Source: Flavobacteriales bacterium
GTDB taxonomy: Bacteria > Bacteroidota > Bacteroidia > NS11-12g > UBA955
Length of the DNA: 38,019 bases
Direction of reading: 5' to 3'
NCBI GenBank assembly: GCA_947463435.1
Contig: CANHTS010000005.1
Location: 1 to 38,019 of the forward strand
The translations under genes were made by a program, and so were the position numbers. Positions 1 through 11,561 of the stretch are shown one piece after another. How positions within the stretch are numbered: the first letter of the stretch is position 1; each line of letters opens with the position of its first letter. Under the pieces are notes generated by a model, which was not told the origin of the DNA, did no database searches, and saw only the letters and a list, made by a program, of their open reading frames with translations.

Positions 1-1014
1 CACGAACAAAGCCCCGATATCAATCAGGGTGTGGAACGCCGCAAGAAAGAAGATCAAGGCGCCGGCGACCAGGGCATGATGTTCGGTTACGCAACCAACG
101 AAACCGATAACTACATGCCGCTGCCACTCAGTCTGGCGCACCTGCTGCTGGAAGAATTGGCCAATATCCGCCGCGAAGGCAAGAAAATGAAATACCTGCG
201 CCCTGACTCTAAAAGTCAGGTGACCATCGAGTATTCAGACCATCACAAACCGATGCGCATAGACGCCATCGTTATCAGCACCCAACACGACGATTGGGTG
301 AAGCCGAAATCAGGCAAAGCTGCAGATATTAAGAAGGCCGATGATGAAATGCTCGACCAGATCAATAAGGATGTGAAGGAAGTGCTCATCCCACGTGTGA
401 TGAAGCTCCTCCCCAAGCGTTTGCACAAACTGTTCGACAGCCAAATCAAATACCATATCAACCCGACCGGTAAATTCGTTATCGGTGGCCCACATGGTGA
501 TACCGGTCTCACCGGACGCAAAATCATCGTAGACACTTATGGTGGTCGCGGTGCACACGGTGGAGGCGCTTTCAGCGGAAAAGATCCGAGCAAAGTTGAC
601 CGCTCTGCAGCTTATGCAACCCGCCACATTGCCAAGAACCTGGTAGCAGCCGGCGTTTGTGACGAATGCCTTGTACAGGTGAGCTATGCCATCGGTGTGG
701 CAGACCCTATCGGCCTTTACGTGAACACCTACGGCACCTCGAAGGTGAAGCTGAGCGACGGTGAAATCGCTGATAAAATCCTGAAAATGAAGGAACTCAG
801 CCTGCGCCCTTACGAAATCGAAACCCGCTTCAACCTGCGCACGCCTATTTACCTCGAGACCGCTGCTTACGGTCACATGGGGCGCAAATGCGAAGAAAAA
901 ACCAAGGTCTTCAACCAAGGCAAGGCAAACGAAAAAACCGTAAAGGTGAAGCTGTTTCCCTGGGAAGAAGAGAATGCTGTTCCTGCCATCAAGAAGGCTT
1001 TCAAGCTATCCTGA
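1..1014 (+). CDS. metK: S-adenosylmethionine synthase, 5'-truncated by window edge
   Basis: Frame is open from base 1 ([31 protein letters not shown]...); MetK motifs [12 protein letters not shown] and [28 protein letters not shown] at 1012-1014. The ORF-track start at 31 (GTG) is internal. Confidence 0.97.
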   Translation, partial: HEQSPDINQGVERRKKEDQGAGDQGMMFGYATNETDNYMPLPLSLAHLLLEELANIRREGKKMKYLRPDSKSQVTIEYSDHHKPMRIDAIVISTQHDDWVKPKSGKAADIKKADDEMLDQINKDVKEVLIPRVMKLLPKRLHKLFDSQIKYHINPTGKFVIGGPHGDTGLTGRKIIVDTYGGRGAHGGGAFSGKDPSKVDRSAAYATRHIAKNLVAAGVCDECLVQVSYAIGVADPIGLYVNTYGTSKVKLSDGEIADKILKMKELSLRPYEIETRFNLRTPIYLETAAYGHMGRKCEEKTKVFNQGKANEKTVKVKLFPWEEENAVPAIKKAFKLS

Positions 1015-1102
1015 ATAAACACAAATCCCCTCCTCTCGCGCATTGACGACCTTCTACCCCGTCGGCCGCAATGGATGAATAAACCAACAAAAAAGAAAAA
1101 AC

Positions 1103-2944
1103 ATGTGCGGAATTGTTGCCTATATCGGACCGGGTGAAGCTTACCCGGTGTTGATCAAAGGGCTTAAACGACTCGAATATCGCGGCTACGACAGTGCAGG
1201 CATCGCGCTGATGAATGGCACGATGAACATCTATAAGCAACAAGGAAAGGTTGCTGACCTGGAAAATTACCTGACCGACAAACCGGTAAACGGTAACATT
1301 GGCATGGGTCATACCCGCTGGGCAACCCACGGTGTTCCCAACAATGTGAACGCACATCCGCACCTCTCGCAAAGCGGGGATCTTGCTGTGATACATAACG
1401 GTATCATCGAGAACTATGCTACGCTGAAAGAAGGAATGGTTCTTCGCGGCCATACGTTTGAAAGCGATACTGATACCGAAGTGCTCATCCATCTGATCGA
1501 AGACGTGATGCAGCATACCAACCTTTCGCTCCAGGATGCTGTTCGCGCTGCGTTGAAACAGGTAGTAGGCGCTTACGCTATTGTTATCATGTCGAAAAAC
1601 CATCCCGAGCACCTGATTGCAGCACGAAAAGGCAGTCCGCTTGTGGTGGGAATTGGCAATAGCAAAGGCGAGTATTATCTCGCCAGCGACGCCACGCCGA
1701 TTATTGAATACACCCGTCAGGTAATCTATCTCAACGATGGGGAAATAGCCGTCATCGAGAACAGTGAGCTGACGGTTAAGAACATCGAAAACCAGATCCA
1801 GGTTCCGTATATCCATGAACTGGAAATGAACCTTGAACAGCTGGAAAAAGGCGGTTATCCGCACTTCATGCTGAAGGAAATCTACGAGCAGCCCAAGTCG
1901 ATTCTCGATAGCTTCCGTGGCCGTATCGACCCTGCCACAGGAGAGATCCATATGCGCAGCATTTACGAGTACGAAGAGAAGCTGCGCAATATCAAGCGCC
2001 TCATGCTCATCGGTTGCGGTACCAGCTGGCACGCAGGATTGGTCGGTGAATACCTCTTCGAAGAATACGCGCGTATACCGGTTGAAGTTGAATATGCGAG
2101 CGAATTTCGCTACCGCGATCCCGTGATCTACGGCGACGACCTGATCATCGCCATCAGCCAGTCAGGCGAAACAGCCGATACACTCGCAGCCATGGAGCTT
2201 GCGAAACAAAAAGGTGCAACTGTTTTTGGCGTGTGCAATGTGGTTGGATCCAGTATTCCACGCCTCAGCCACGCCGGAGCCTACACCCATGCAGGCCCTG
2301 AAATAGGCGTGGCTTCCACCAAGGCTTTCACAGCTCAGGTAACGGTCCTGGCCCTTATGGCAATTGCTGTGGCCAAGATCAAAGGCACCATGCGCAACGA
2401 CCGCATCCGTCAGCTTATGCTTGAATTGGAAAGTATTCCGGCGAAAGTGGAAAAGGCACTCTTGTTGAACGACCAGATTCTGGAAATCTCTGAACGCTTC
2501 AAAGATGCCCGCAACTTCCTGTATCTTGGTCGTGGATACAACTTCCCGGTTGCCCTCGAAGGTGCGCTTAAACTGAAGGAAATCAGCTATATACATGCGG
2601 AGGGATACCCGGCCGCCGAAATGAAGCATGGCCCCATCGCCTTAATCGACGAGGAAATGCCCGTGGTCGTAATTGCTACCAATAGTGCCCATTACGAAAA
2701 AGTAATCAGCAATATCCAGGAAGTGAAGGCCCGCAAAGGCCAGATTATCGCTGTAGTAACCGAAGGCGACACCAAGGTGAAGGAAATTGCTGACTACGTG
2801 ATCGAAGTGCCCGAAACCGAAGAATCACTCAGCCCGCTGATCAATACCATTCCGCTTCAATTGCTGAGCTATCACATCGCAGTAATGCGCGGTTGCAACG
2901 TAGATCAACCCCGCAACCTCGCCAAAAGTGTTACGGTGGAATAA
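1103..2944 (+). CDS. glmS: glutamine--fructose-6-phosphate aminotransferase (isomerizing)
   Basis: N-terminal MCGIVAYIG class II amidotransferase nucleophile Cys, two SIS domains, C-terminal DQPRNLAKSVTVE. Confidence 0.98.
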   Translation: MCGIVAYIGPGEAYPVLIKGLKRLEYRGYDSAGIALMNGTMNIYKQQGKVADLENYLTDKPVNGNIGMGHTRWATHGVPNNVNAHPHLSQSGDLAVIHNGIIENYATLKEGMVLRGHTFESDTDTEVLIHLIEDVMQHTNLSLQDAVRAALKQVVGAYAIVIMSKNHPEHLIAARKGSPLVVGIGNSKGEYYLASDATPIIEYTRQVIYLNDGEIAVIENSELTVKNIENQIQVPYIHELEMNLEQLEKGGYPHFMLKEIYEQPKSILDSFRGRIDPATGEIHMRSIYEYEEKLRNIKRLMLIGCGTSWHAGLVGEYLFEEYARIPVEVEYASEFRYRDPVIYGDDLIIAISQSGETADTLAAMELAKQKGATVFGVCNVVGSSIPRLSHAGAYTHAGPEIGVASTKAFTAQVTVLALMAIAVAKIKGTMRNDRIRQLMLELESIPAKVEKALLLNDQILEISERFKDARNFLYLGRGYNFPVALEGALKLKEISYIHAEGYPAAEMKHGPIALIDEEMPVVVIATNSAHYEKVISNIQEVKARKGQIIAVVTEGDTKVKEIADYVIEVPETEESLSPLINTIPLQLLSYHIAVMRGCNVDQPRNLAKSVTVE

Positions 2945-2962
2945 AGAAGAGATAGCAGACAC

Positions 2963-2997
2963 AAAAAAACCTCCTTCATTGCGAAGGAGGTTTTTTT
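2963..2997. terminator. bidirectional Rho-independent terminator between convergent genes
   Basis: AAAAAAA-CCTCCTTC-attgc-GAAGGAGG-TTTTTTT: perfect 8-bp stem flanked by A and T tracts. Confidence 0.92.
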
Positions 2998-3036
2998 ATG
3001 CCTTCATGTTGCGAAGGCTTTGTTGATTGCTTTGGT

Positions 3037-4071
3037 TTAATCCTTAAACTTCAGACGGAAATAAGGATTCTGGGAGTAGATATTCTCGATGATTTCCACC
3101 ACCTTCAAACCTTCCAGCGCATTCGTGGTCGGAAATTCACCGCCCTTGAGCGAGTTGATCACGTTGTCGAAAATGTAGTTGTGGTTGGCAGCGCTGCCTT
3201 TGTACGGACCGTAATCGTTGGCCGGGTTGGCAGGCGGAAGTTCAGGCATCGTGTAATCCTGAATATGGCAATACTCCACTTCGTTCATGTATTGGCCTCC
3301 AATTTTAACGGTTCCCTTGCTGCCAACAACGGTGATGCTGCTTTCAAAGTTCGTATCCCAAACCGCTGTGCTGTAGTTGATGCATCCCATACCGCCGTTT
3401 TTAAAGCGGAATTGAACCAGGCCGCTGTCTTCAAAATCCGTGCTCTGTTGGTGTGTGAAGTCAGCAAAAATGGCCTTGATGTCTTCAATATCACCGAAAA
3501 GCCAGAACATGATGTCGATGAAATGGCTGAACTGCGTGAACAAAGTCCCCCCGTCGAGCACGCGTGAACCTTTCCAGCCTCCGGCTTTGTAATAGCGGTC
3601 GTCGCGGTTCCAGTAGCAGTTCACCTGTACCATGTGAATGTTGCCAAGTGTCTTGTTTTCAATCACCTCTTTAATCCAGGCAGACGGCGGTGAATAGCGG
3701 TTTTGCATCACACAGAAGACCATTTTATGCACCTGCATGGCTTTGAAAATCACGCGTTCGCAATCGCTTTTGGTAAGCGCCATGGGCTTTTCTATCACGA
3801 CATGATGGCCGGTTTCTAGTCCGCGCAACGCATGTTCAGCATGCAATCCGTTGGGTGTGGCAACGCAAAGCACATCGAAAGCAGGCCCTTGAGTGAGCAG
3901 TTCGTCGAGCGATTGGAAGAATGGCACCTGATAGGGCTCAAGCGCCAGGGTGTCGGCAGAACGGATGTCGCAGAGGGCAACAAGTTCTGCCTCCGGATTG
4001 CGCATCACCATTTCTGCGTGGCGCTTGCCAATGTGGCCGCAGCCCACGACGGCGAATTTGTATTTGGTCAT
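3037..4071 (-). CDS. Gfo/Idh/MocA family oxidoreductase (possibly WlbA-like sugar-nucleotide dehydrogenase)
   Basis: Rossmann start KYKFAVVGCGHIGKRHAEM, VVIEKPMALTKSDCE; WKGSRVLDGGTLFTQFSHFIDIMFWLFGD. Overlaps the upstream ABC transporter by 4 nt. Confidence 0.88.
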   Translation of the reverse strand: MTKYKFAVVGCGHIGKRHAEMVMRNPEAELVALCDIRSADTLALEPYQVPFFQSLDELLTQGPAFDVLCVATPNGLHAEHALRGLETGHHVVIEKPMALTKSDCERVIFKAMQVHKMVFCVMQNRYSPPSAWIKEVIENKTLGNIHMVQVNCYWNRDDRYYKAGGWKGSRVLDGGTLFTQFSHFIDIMFWLFGDIEDIKAIFADFTHQQSTDFEDSGLVQFRFKNGGMGCINYSTAVWDTNFESSITVVGSKGTVKIGGQYMNEVEYCHIQDYTMPELPPANPANDYGPYKGSAANHNYIFDNVINSLKGGEFPTTNALEGLKVVEIIENIYSQNPYFRLKFKD

Positions 4072-5795
4072 CGGATGATTTCGAGTTTATGGTTTCTGAT
4101 TTCGTAGATATGGTCGCAAAGGTCCATCACACGGTCTCTGTGTGCAATAATGAGGATGGTTTTTCCTGAATTCTTCAATTCCCGGAGAGTGGATATCACC
4201 TGCAGCTCGGTTTCGCTGTCAAGTGCGCTGGTCGGCTCATCCAGAATCAGCAATGGCCGGTCAAAATAAAGCGCCCTTGCCAGTGCAATACGCTGTTTTT
4301 GACCTTCCGACAGGTTATTTCCCCTGTCGTCGACGAGCAACGTAATCCATTCAGAGTCGGGCTTGCCTGAGCTGAAAGCCGCACGGCGCAGAGAGTCCAT
4401 TACGCGTTCCCGGTTGATTTGTTCAGGGGCCAGGCCGAGGGCAATATTCTCCGCCAAGGTTCCCTGAAAAAGGAAAGGTTCCTGGCTGACATAGCTGCAT
4501 ATTCCGCCCAGATCGGCGCCGTTATCCAATGGAATATCATTGCACATCACACGCCCGGCGTCTGCAATTTCCAGCCCCATCAGAATTTTGAGCAAGGTAG
4601 TTTTTCCCGCACCCGAAGCACCCTTGATTCCAATCGCATGCCCGTTGGGTAAAGAAAAATCAAGGGCATCAAATATCAATAATTGGTTTTCCGGGTAGGC
4701 AAAACGAATGGCTTCCATCCTTAGACCGTTGCCCAATGCTGTCGGTGCTTCAACCTGTATAGGTTTCTCAACTTCCTTGGTTTGCAACAAGGCGATGGTA
4801 TATTGGTTCATTCGCATGTGCATGATGGCCTGTAGCATCCGGTTGGCTGCCGGTATCATACGGAAAATGGAAAATGCGAGCAACGCAGCGATTACGCGCA
4901 CTTCACTGGAATTGTCGCTGATGAAATAACCGTACAATACCAGGAGAATGATCCCAATGAGCGCTACGAGTTCGTTGATGCGCGCCGGAATAAGCTGGTA
5001 ATTCACCGCCTTGATGCCATTGCGTATGAAACCTTCCTTGTAAGGTCTGAATCGTTCAAAGAAACGGATATGCGCCCGGTTCAGCCGTATGTCGATGTAT
5101 CCGGAAAGTCCAAAGTCGAGTATACCTGCCGCCTTTTCCCGAAAGCGGTTTGTCCGCTCCGATAAATTGTAAATGCGGTTACGTGTGTAGCGATTGACCA
5201 GATAGAAGGAAGGCATCAGCAAGCCGGCAATCAGCAGGAATATCAGTGGATTATAAAGCGTAAAAACGGTAACGAGCGATGCCACAACCACCGACTCTGA
5301 AACCAGATTCACGAAAGGCAGATACACACCCGAAACGAAGTAATACGGCGTTAGCAAGACCTTCTCCTGAAAATTGCCCTGTTCAGCCGCATGCAATCCC
5401 TCTGGGTTATGGCCGAAGTAATTGCGGTATTTGATCTCCGAAAGATGGCTGACGATCGATACGGCATTGTTCCTCGTGAATCGGTAAAACAACAGCGCAA
5501 GGATATTCTTCAGCAGGAAAAATGAAAGGATAAGAACAATCAAAAACACCAGAAATGCCGATTCGGTCTGGAAACCAAAAAGATCAAAAACCCAGCGCAG
5601 CTTACTGCTTTTTTCCAAGAAACTCCGGTCGATGGCCAGCATCAGCACCGGCACCATGGCCGATAAACCAACCACATCGGCCAATGAAATCAGTGAGGCG
5701 GTTAGAAAAATAAATGCACTGCGTTTTTTCTGCGCAGGCGTCAGCAGCATTTTGAGGCTGCGGTAGACATATCCGACGGGATTGGCCCGATTCAA
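4068..5795 (-). CDS. ABC exporter, fused TM-NBD (PglK/MsbA-like)
   Basis: Multiple TM segments; Walker A GASGAGKTTLL, signature LSEGQKQRIALARAL, Walker [13 protein letters not shown]. Track start is TTG (5795); an alternative ATG lies at 5750. Confidence 0.9.
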   Translation of the reverse strand: MNRANPVGYVYRSLKMLLTPAQKKRSAFIFLTASLISLADVVGLSAMVPVLMLAIDRSFLEKSSKLRWVFDLFGFQTESAFLVFLIVLILSFFLLKNILALLFYRFTRNNAVSIVSHLSEIKYRNYFGHNPEGLHAAEQGNFQEKVLLTPYYFVSGVYLPFVNLVSESVVVASLVTVFTLYNPLIFLLIAGLLMPSFYLVNRYTRNRIYNLSERTNRFREKAAGILDFGLSGYIDIRLNRAHIRFFERFRPYKEGFIRNGIKAVNYQLIPARINELVALIGIILLVLYGYFISDNSSEVRVIAALLAFSIFRMIPAANRMLQAIMHMRMNQYTIALLQTKEVEKPIQVEAPTALGNGLRMEAIRFAYPENQLLIFDALDFSLPNGHAIGIKGASGAGKTTLLKILMGLEIADAGRVMCNDIPLDNGADLGGICSYVSQEPFLFQGTLAENIALGLAPEQINRERVMDSLRRAAFSSGKPDSEWITLLVDDRGNNLSEGQKQRIALARALYFDRPLLILDEPTSALDSETELQVISTLRELKNSGKTILIIAHRDRVMDLCDHIYEIRNHKLEIIR

Positions 5796-5886
5796 GGGTA
5801 CAAAATAAACTTATTTTCAGCTACCGGCCTGTTCCTTTTAACGGCTGGTTTGCCCTTTTGTCTGTCCGCTGTTTTCTTTGCACCGA

Positions 5887-6846
5887 ATGGCAGAGAAAAT
5901 CCTGATCATCGGCGCTTGCGGTCAAATCGGCACCGAGCTCACCGAAGCACTGGCCGGCATCTATGGCGCCGCCAATGTACTGGCAACAGATGTACGCGAC
6001 AGCGGCACCGCGCCCGAAGTTCCATACCAGAAACTCGATGTGCTCGATGAAAAAGGGGTTTTCGAAACCATCAAACGTTTCAAACCCGATCAGATCTACC
6101 ACCTGGCCGCGCTTTTGAGTGCTACCGCTGAGAAAAACCCGAAACTCGGCTGGCAGCTGAATATGGACGGGCTCTTTTATGTACTCGATGCCGCCCTCGA
6201 AGCGGGCACCCGGAAAGTTTACTGGCCCAGCAGCATAGCGGCTTTCGGGCCCAATACGCCACGCCATGCCACACCGCAGTATTGTGTGATGGATCCAAAC
6301 ACCGTTTACGGGATCAGCAAACTGGCTGGTGAACGGTATGCTGAATATTATTTCAAACGCTACGGGCTCGATGTGCGCAGCCTGCGCTACCCCGGTCTGA
6401 TAGGCTGGAAATCCGCTCCGGGTGGAGGAACAACCGATTATGCCGTTGCCATTTATTATGATGCGCTCCAAACCGGTGTACACAATTGCTTTTTGCGCGA
6501 AGACACCGAGCTGCCCATGCTCTACATGCCCGATGCCATCCGCGCTACCCTCGAAATCATGCATGCGCCAGCCGAACAAATCCGGATCCGCAGCAGCTAT
6601 AACCTCGCCGGCATGTCGTTCGATCCTGCAACCATTACCGCCAGCATCGCCAAACATATTCCCGGCTTCAACAGCACCTATAACCCCGATTTCCGTCAAG
6701 CCATTGCAGATAGCTGGCCCGCCAGCATCGACGACAGCCATGCGCGCAACGATTGGGGTTGGAAACCCAATTTCCATCTCGATGCCATGACCGCCGATAT
6801 GCTGCTCAATTTACGCAGCGTAAAAGGCGTTGGCGCCGGCGCCTGA
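5887..6846 (+). CDS. NAD-dependent epimerase/dehydratase (SDR), L-threonine 3-dehydrogenase-like
   Basis: ILIIGACGQIGTELTEAL Rossmann motif; VYGISKLAGERYAEYY (YxxxK); PGGGTTDYAVAIYYDAL. The ATG at 5887 is preferred over the track's TTG at 5878, which lies in the putative promoter. Confidence 0.88.
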   Translation: MAEKILIIGACGQIGTELTEALAGIYGAANVLATDVRDSGTAPEVPYQKLDVLDEKGVFETIKRFKPDQIYHLAALLSATAEKNPKLGWQLNMDGLFYVLDAALEAGTRKVYWPSSIAAFGPNTPRHATPQYCVMDPNTVYGISKLAGERYAEYYFKRYGLDVRSLRYPGLIGWKSAPGGGTTDYAVAIYYDALQTGVHNCFLREDTELPMLYMPDAIRATLEIMHAPAEQIRIRSSYNLAGMSFDPATITASIAKHIPGFNSTYNPDFRQAIADSWPASIDDSHARNDWGWKPNFHLDAMTADMLLNLRSVKGVGAGA

Positions 6847-6894
6847 TCCTGATCAGAATACACGAACTTTGCGCCCGCGCATTGTTATATCTGC

Positions 6895-8100
6895 ATGGGT
6901 AATTCCAGACTCCATTCCATCGAAGAAGCCATCGAAGAAATACGCCAGGGTCGCCTGGTGATTGTGGTCGACGATGAAGACCGCGAAAATGAAGGCGACT
7001 TCGTTACCGCTGCCCGCAACATGACTCCCGAGCTTGTGAATTTTATGGCGAGGGAAGGGCGCGGCCTCATCTGTGTTCCGCTTACCGAAGAACACTGCAG
7101 TTCCCTGGGGTTGGAAATGATGGTAGGGAAGAATACCGCCACCCATGAAACCGCTTTCACTGTCTCTGTCGACCTGCTTGGCTATGGCTGCACCACCGGC
7201 ATCAGTGCCCACGACCGCGCAAAAACGATACAGGCGCTCATCGACCCTGCTTTCAAACCCGACGATTTCGGCAAACCAGGGCATATCTTTCCCCTACGTG
7301 CCAAAGCAGAAGGCGTGCTGCGCCGCGCAGGGCACACCGAAGCTGCGATCGATCTGGCCCGCCTCGCCGGCTTCGAGCCTGCAGGGTGCATCGTCGAAAT
7401 CCTCAACGAAGACGGCTCCATGGCCCGCTTCGACGATTTGCTCCAGGTAGCCGAAAAGTTTGGTCTGAAAATGGTTTCCATTGAAGACCTCATCAAATAC
7501 CGCCTTGAACACGAAACCCTGATTAAGCGCGAAATCGCAGTCCAGATGCCTACCCACCTGGGAGACTTCGACCTGATTGCTTACCGCCAACTCAATACCG
7601 GTCAGGAACATCTGGCCTTGGTAAAAGGCTCCTGGGAACGCGATGAACCGGTACTCGTGCGCGTGCACAGCTCCTGCCTTACCGGCGATGTTTTCGGAAG
7701 CTGTCGTTGCGATTGTGGCGAACAACTGCAGAAAGCCATGGAGCTGATTGAAGCCGAAGGCAAAGGTGTAATCGTGTACATGAACCAGGAGGGTCGTGGC
7801 ATTGGGCTTATGAACAAACTCCGCGCCTACAAACTCCAAGAACAGGGTTTTGATACAGTAGATGCGAATCTGAAGCTCGGTTTCTCGATGGACGAACGCG
7901 ACTACGGCATTGGAGCCCAAATCCTCCGCGATCTTGGTGTCAGCAAAATGAAATTGATGAGCAACAATCCGCGCAAGCGAACAGGCCTTGTAGGGTATGG
8001 ACTTGAAATCGTGGAAAATGTACCGCTCAAAGTGGAACCCAATCCACACAACCGCAATTACCTCCAAACCAAACAGACCCGCATGGGGCATGAGCTCTGA
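6895..8100 (+). CDS. ribBA: bifunctional 3,4-dihydroxy-2-butanone-4-phosphate synthase / GTP cyclohydrolase II
   Basis: DHBP synthase [19 protein letters not shown] zinc motif [18 protein letters not shown] and [16 protein letters not shown]. Confidence 0.96.
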   Translation: MGNSRLHSIEEAIEEIRQGRLVIVVDDEDRENEGDFVTAARNMTPELVNFMAREGRGLICVPLTEEHCSSLGLEMMVGKNTATHETAFTVSVDLLGYGCTTGISAHDRAKTIQALIDPAFKPDDFGKPGHIFPLRAKAEGVLRRAGHTEAAIDLARLAGFEPAGCIVEILNEDGSMARFDDLLQVAEKFGLKMVSIEDLIKYRLEHETLIKREIAVQMPTHLGDFDLIAYRQLNTGQEHLALVKGSWERDEPVLVRVHSSCLTGDVFGSCRCDCGEQLQKAMELIEAEGKGVIVYMNQEGRGIGLMNKLRAYKLQEQGFDTVDANLKLGFSMDERDYGIGAQILRDLGVSKMKLMSNNPRKRTGLVGYGLEIVENVPLKVEPNPHNRNYLQTKQTRMGHEL

Positions 8101-8201
8101 ACTGAGCAAACCGCCATTGTGTCGCCAGGCAGGACACTCAAAGACACCATTGCACGGAACTGAGGATAATTTTTATCGGCTCTCCTGCGTTCCTTAACAG
8201 A

Positions 8202-8221
8202 ATTGGCGTTTTTTTGCCAAT
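8202..8221. repeat. inverted repeat ATTGGC-N8-GCCAAT just upstream of the exbB-like start
   Basis: ATTGGC gttttttt GCCAAT; start codon at 8230; overlaps a putative -7 element. Confidence 0.6.
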
Positions 8222-8229
8222 AAGTCACC

Positions 8230-8925
8230 ATGCTACTGAATATCCTTCTCCAGGTTACGACCGATACTTCACAGCTGAACAAAGGCGCTGCCCCTGAAGC
8301 TGAAGCCCATCAGTCATTCTTCGAATTGCTCTTCAAGGGCGGTCCGATCATGATTCCGCTCGGACTGATCTTCCTTTTTGCACTGTATCTGGTGATTGAA
8401 CGCATGCTCTATCTCGGGCAGCGCACCAAAATCGATCGCAACCTGATGAATGTGGTGAAAGACAACCTGGCAAGTGGAAACCTGAAAGGCGCGCAACAGT
8501 ACTGCGAACGCATCCCGACTGCACAAGGCCAGATCGTAGCGACAGGTTTGAACTTTCTCGGTGCTTCCCTGTCAGACATTGATACCGCGATGAACGACCG
8601 CACCGGCGTCGAAATCAGCCGCATGGAAGGCAAACTCCATTACCTCTCGTTGATAGGCCGGATAGCACCTATGTTGGGTTTCGTGGGAACAATCGTCGGC
8701 ATCATTAATATCTTCTATAAGATCTCGCTGGATAGCAACATCAGTATCTCCAATATTTCCGACGGTTTGTACCAGAAGATGATCACTTCAGGTGCCGGTC
8801 TTGTGGTTGGTCTGCTTGCGTTCATAGCCTATCAGTTGCTGGAAGGGAAAGTGGATCGTTTTGCTTCGCAGGTAGAAGAAGATAAGCTGGCACTGAAAGA
8901 ACTGCTCAATAAACCCGGAATATGA
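8230..8925 (+). CDS. MotA/TolQ/ExbB proton channel family protein
   Basis: Three TM segments; LSLIGRIAPMLGFVGTIVGIINIF and GAGLVVGLLAFIAYQLLEGKVDR. Confidence 0.94.
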   Translation: MLLNILLQVTTDTSQLNKGAAPEAEAHQSFFELLFKGGPIMIPLGLIFLFALYLVIERMLYLGQRTKIDRNLMNVVKDNLASGNLKGAQQYCERIPTAQGQIVATGLNFLGASLSDIDTAMNDRTGVEISRMEGKLHYLSLIGRIAPMLGFVGTIVGIINIFYKISLDSNISISNISDGLYQKMITSGAGLVVGLLAFIAYQLLEGKVDRFASQVEEDKLALKELLNKPGI

Positions 8926-9332
8926 TCAGGCGCAAACAACGGCATGCCGAAGTGGGCACAGAAGCCCTGAACGACATCATGTTCTTCCTGCTGTTGTTCT
9001 TTCTGATTGTGTCTACCGTGGCCAACCCGAATATTATTCCCATCAAACTGCCACAGGCCAAAACCACGCAGGATATCAAGAAGAAGCAATACACGCTCAC
9101 AGTAACTGAGGAGAAGAAGTACTTTATTGACCAGCGTGAAATCCTTTATGAGAACCTGGAACAGGAGCTTGTGGCGCTGCGCGATGCCAATGTTGACCCC
9201 AACAGTCCCGAAAACAGCATGAACATCGTTTTGCGTGTAGACAAGAACCTCGTCGTACAAGATATGGTAGACGTGATGCAGATCGGCACCAAGCACGGCA
9301 TCAAAATGGTCCTCGCTACCCAGAAATACTGA
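8922..9332 (+). CDS. ExbD/TolR biopolymer transport family protein
   Basis: N-terminal TM with EALNDIMFFLLLFFLIVST; C-terminal VDKNLVVQDMVDVMQIGTKHGIKMVLAT. ATGA overlap with the exbB-like stop. Confidence 0.93.
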   Translation: MIRRKQRHAEVGTEALNDIMFFLLLFFLIVSTVANPNIIPIKLPQAKTTQDIKKKQYTLTVTEEKKYFIDQREILYENLEQELVALRDANVDPNSPENSMNIVLRVDKNLVVQDMVDVMQIGTKHGIKMVLATQKY

Positions 9333-11009
<1,677 letters not shown>

Positions 11010-11045
11010 GCGGGAACAGTCTTCTAATGCCCCGCTTCAGGGCAA

Positions 11046-11474
11046 TCAGCTGTTTTCAGTGAAAAATTCCTGATAGAACTGCGCGATTTTGTTCAGGCCG
11101 AGTGGCTTGGAGATATAGCTGGAGACTTCTTTGTAGCGCTTTGAACGTGTGATATCGTCCGGATACGAGGAGCTCGTTAGCATCGCGATAACCATGCGCT
11201 TGCGGGAAGTGAATTTGCCGTTTTGACGCATGGTGCGCAGGTTGTCGAGAAATTCCCAACCGCTCATGCCGGGCATGCGGATATCGAGAAAAATAGCGTC
11301 CGGTAAATGCTCGTCTCCTGCCTCCTGTTGTTGCAACAACCATTCGATGGCATCTTGCCCGCTGATGCATTCGTGGGTCTTTTGGGCAATGCCTGAGAGG
11401 GTGATATTGCTTGCGGATACGAAGTTGTTCACTTCATCGTCGTCGATCAGGAGAATGCAGTTCAGTTTGTCCAT
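11046..11474 (-). CDS. single-domain response regulator (REC/CheY-like)
   Basis: LLIDDDEVNNF, phospho-acceptor Asp in AIFLDIRMPGMSG, MLTSSS, and Lys in SYISKPL. Confidence 0.9.
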   Translation of the reverse strand: MDKLNCILLIDDDEVNNFVSASNITLSGIAQKTHECISGQDAIEWLLQQQEAGDEHLPDAIFLDIRMPGMSGWEFLDNLRTMRQNGKFTSRKRMVIAMLTSSSYPDDITRSKRYKEVSSYISKPLGLNKIAQFYQEFFTENS

Positions 11475-11528
11475 TTTTTACAGGTTCCTTTTCTCTTGTT
11501 TGATATGTGCGGATGCAGGCAGAATATT

Positions 11529-11536
11529 CAAAGGTA
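11529..11536 (-). promoter_or_regulatory. putative Bacteroidota -7 element TACCTTTG for the REC gene
   Basis: Exact TAnnTTTG match on the minus strand in the 87-bp divergent intergenic region. Confidence 0.45.
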
Positions 11537-11561
11537 AGAAAAGTGTTTCTTTGCTTTTGAA

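Noticed and set aside
1001-2032. 343-aa ORF on - strand opposite glmS
   Set aside because: Antisense to glmS; no motif; also overlaps the metK end.
5821-6777. 318-aa ORF on - strand opposite the epimerase gene
   Set aside because: Antisense shadow frame of a clear Rossmann-fold enzyme.
11010-11045. Weak hairpin (gccccgcttcagggc) between the ABC-F and REC genes as terminator
   Set aside because: Short stem and no T-tract; insufficient support.
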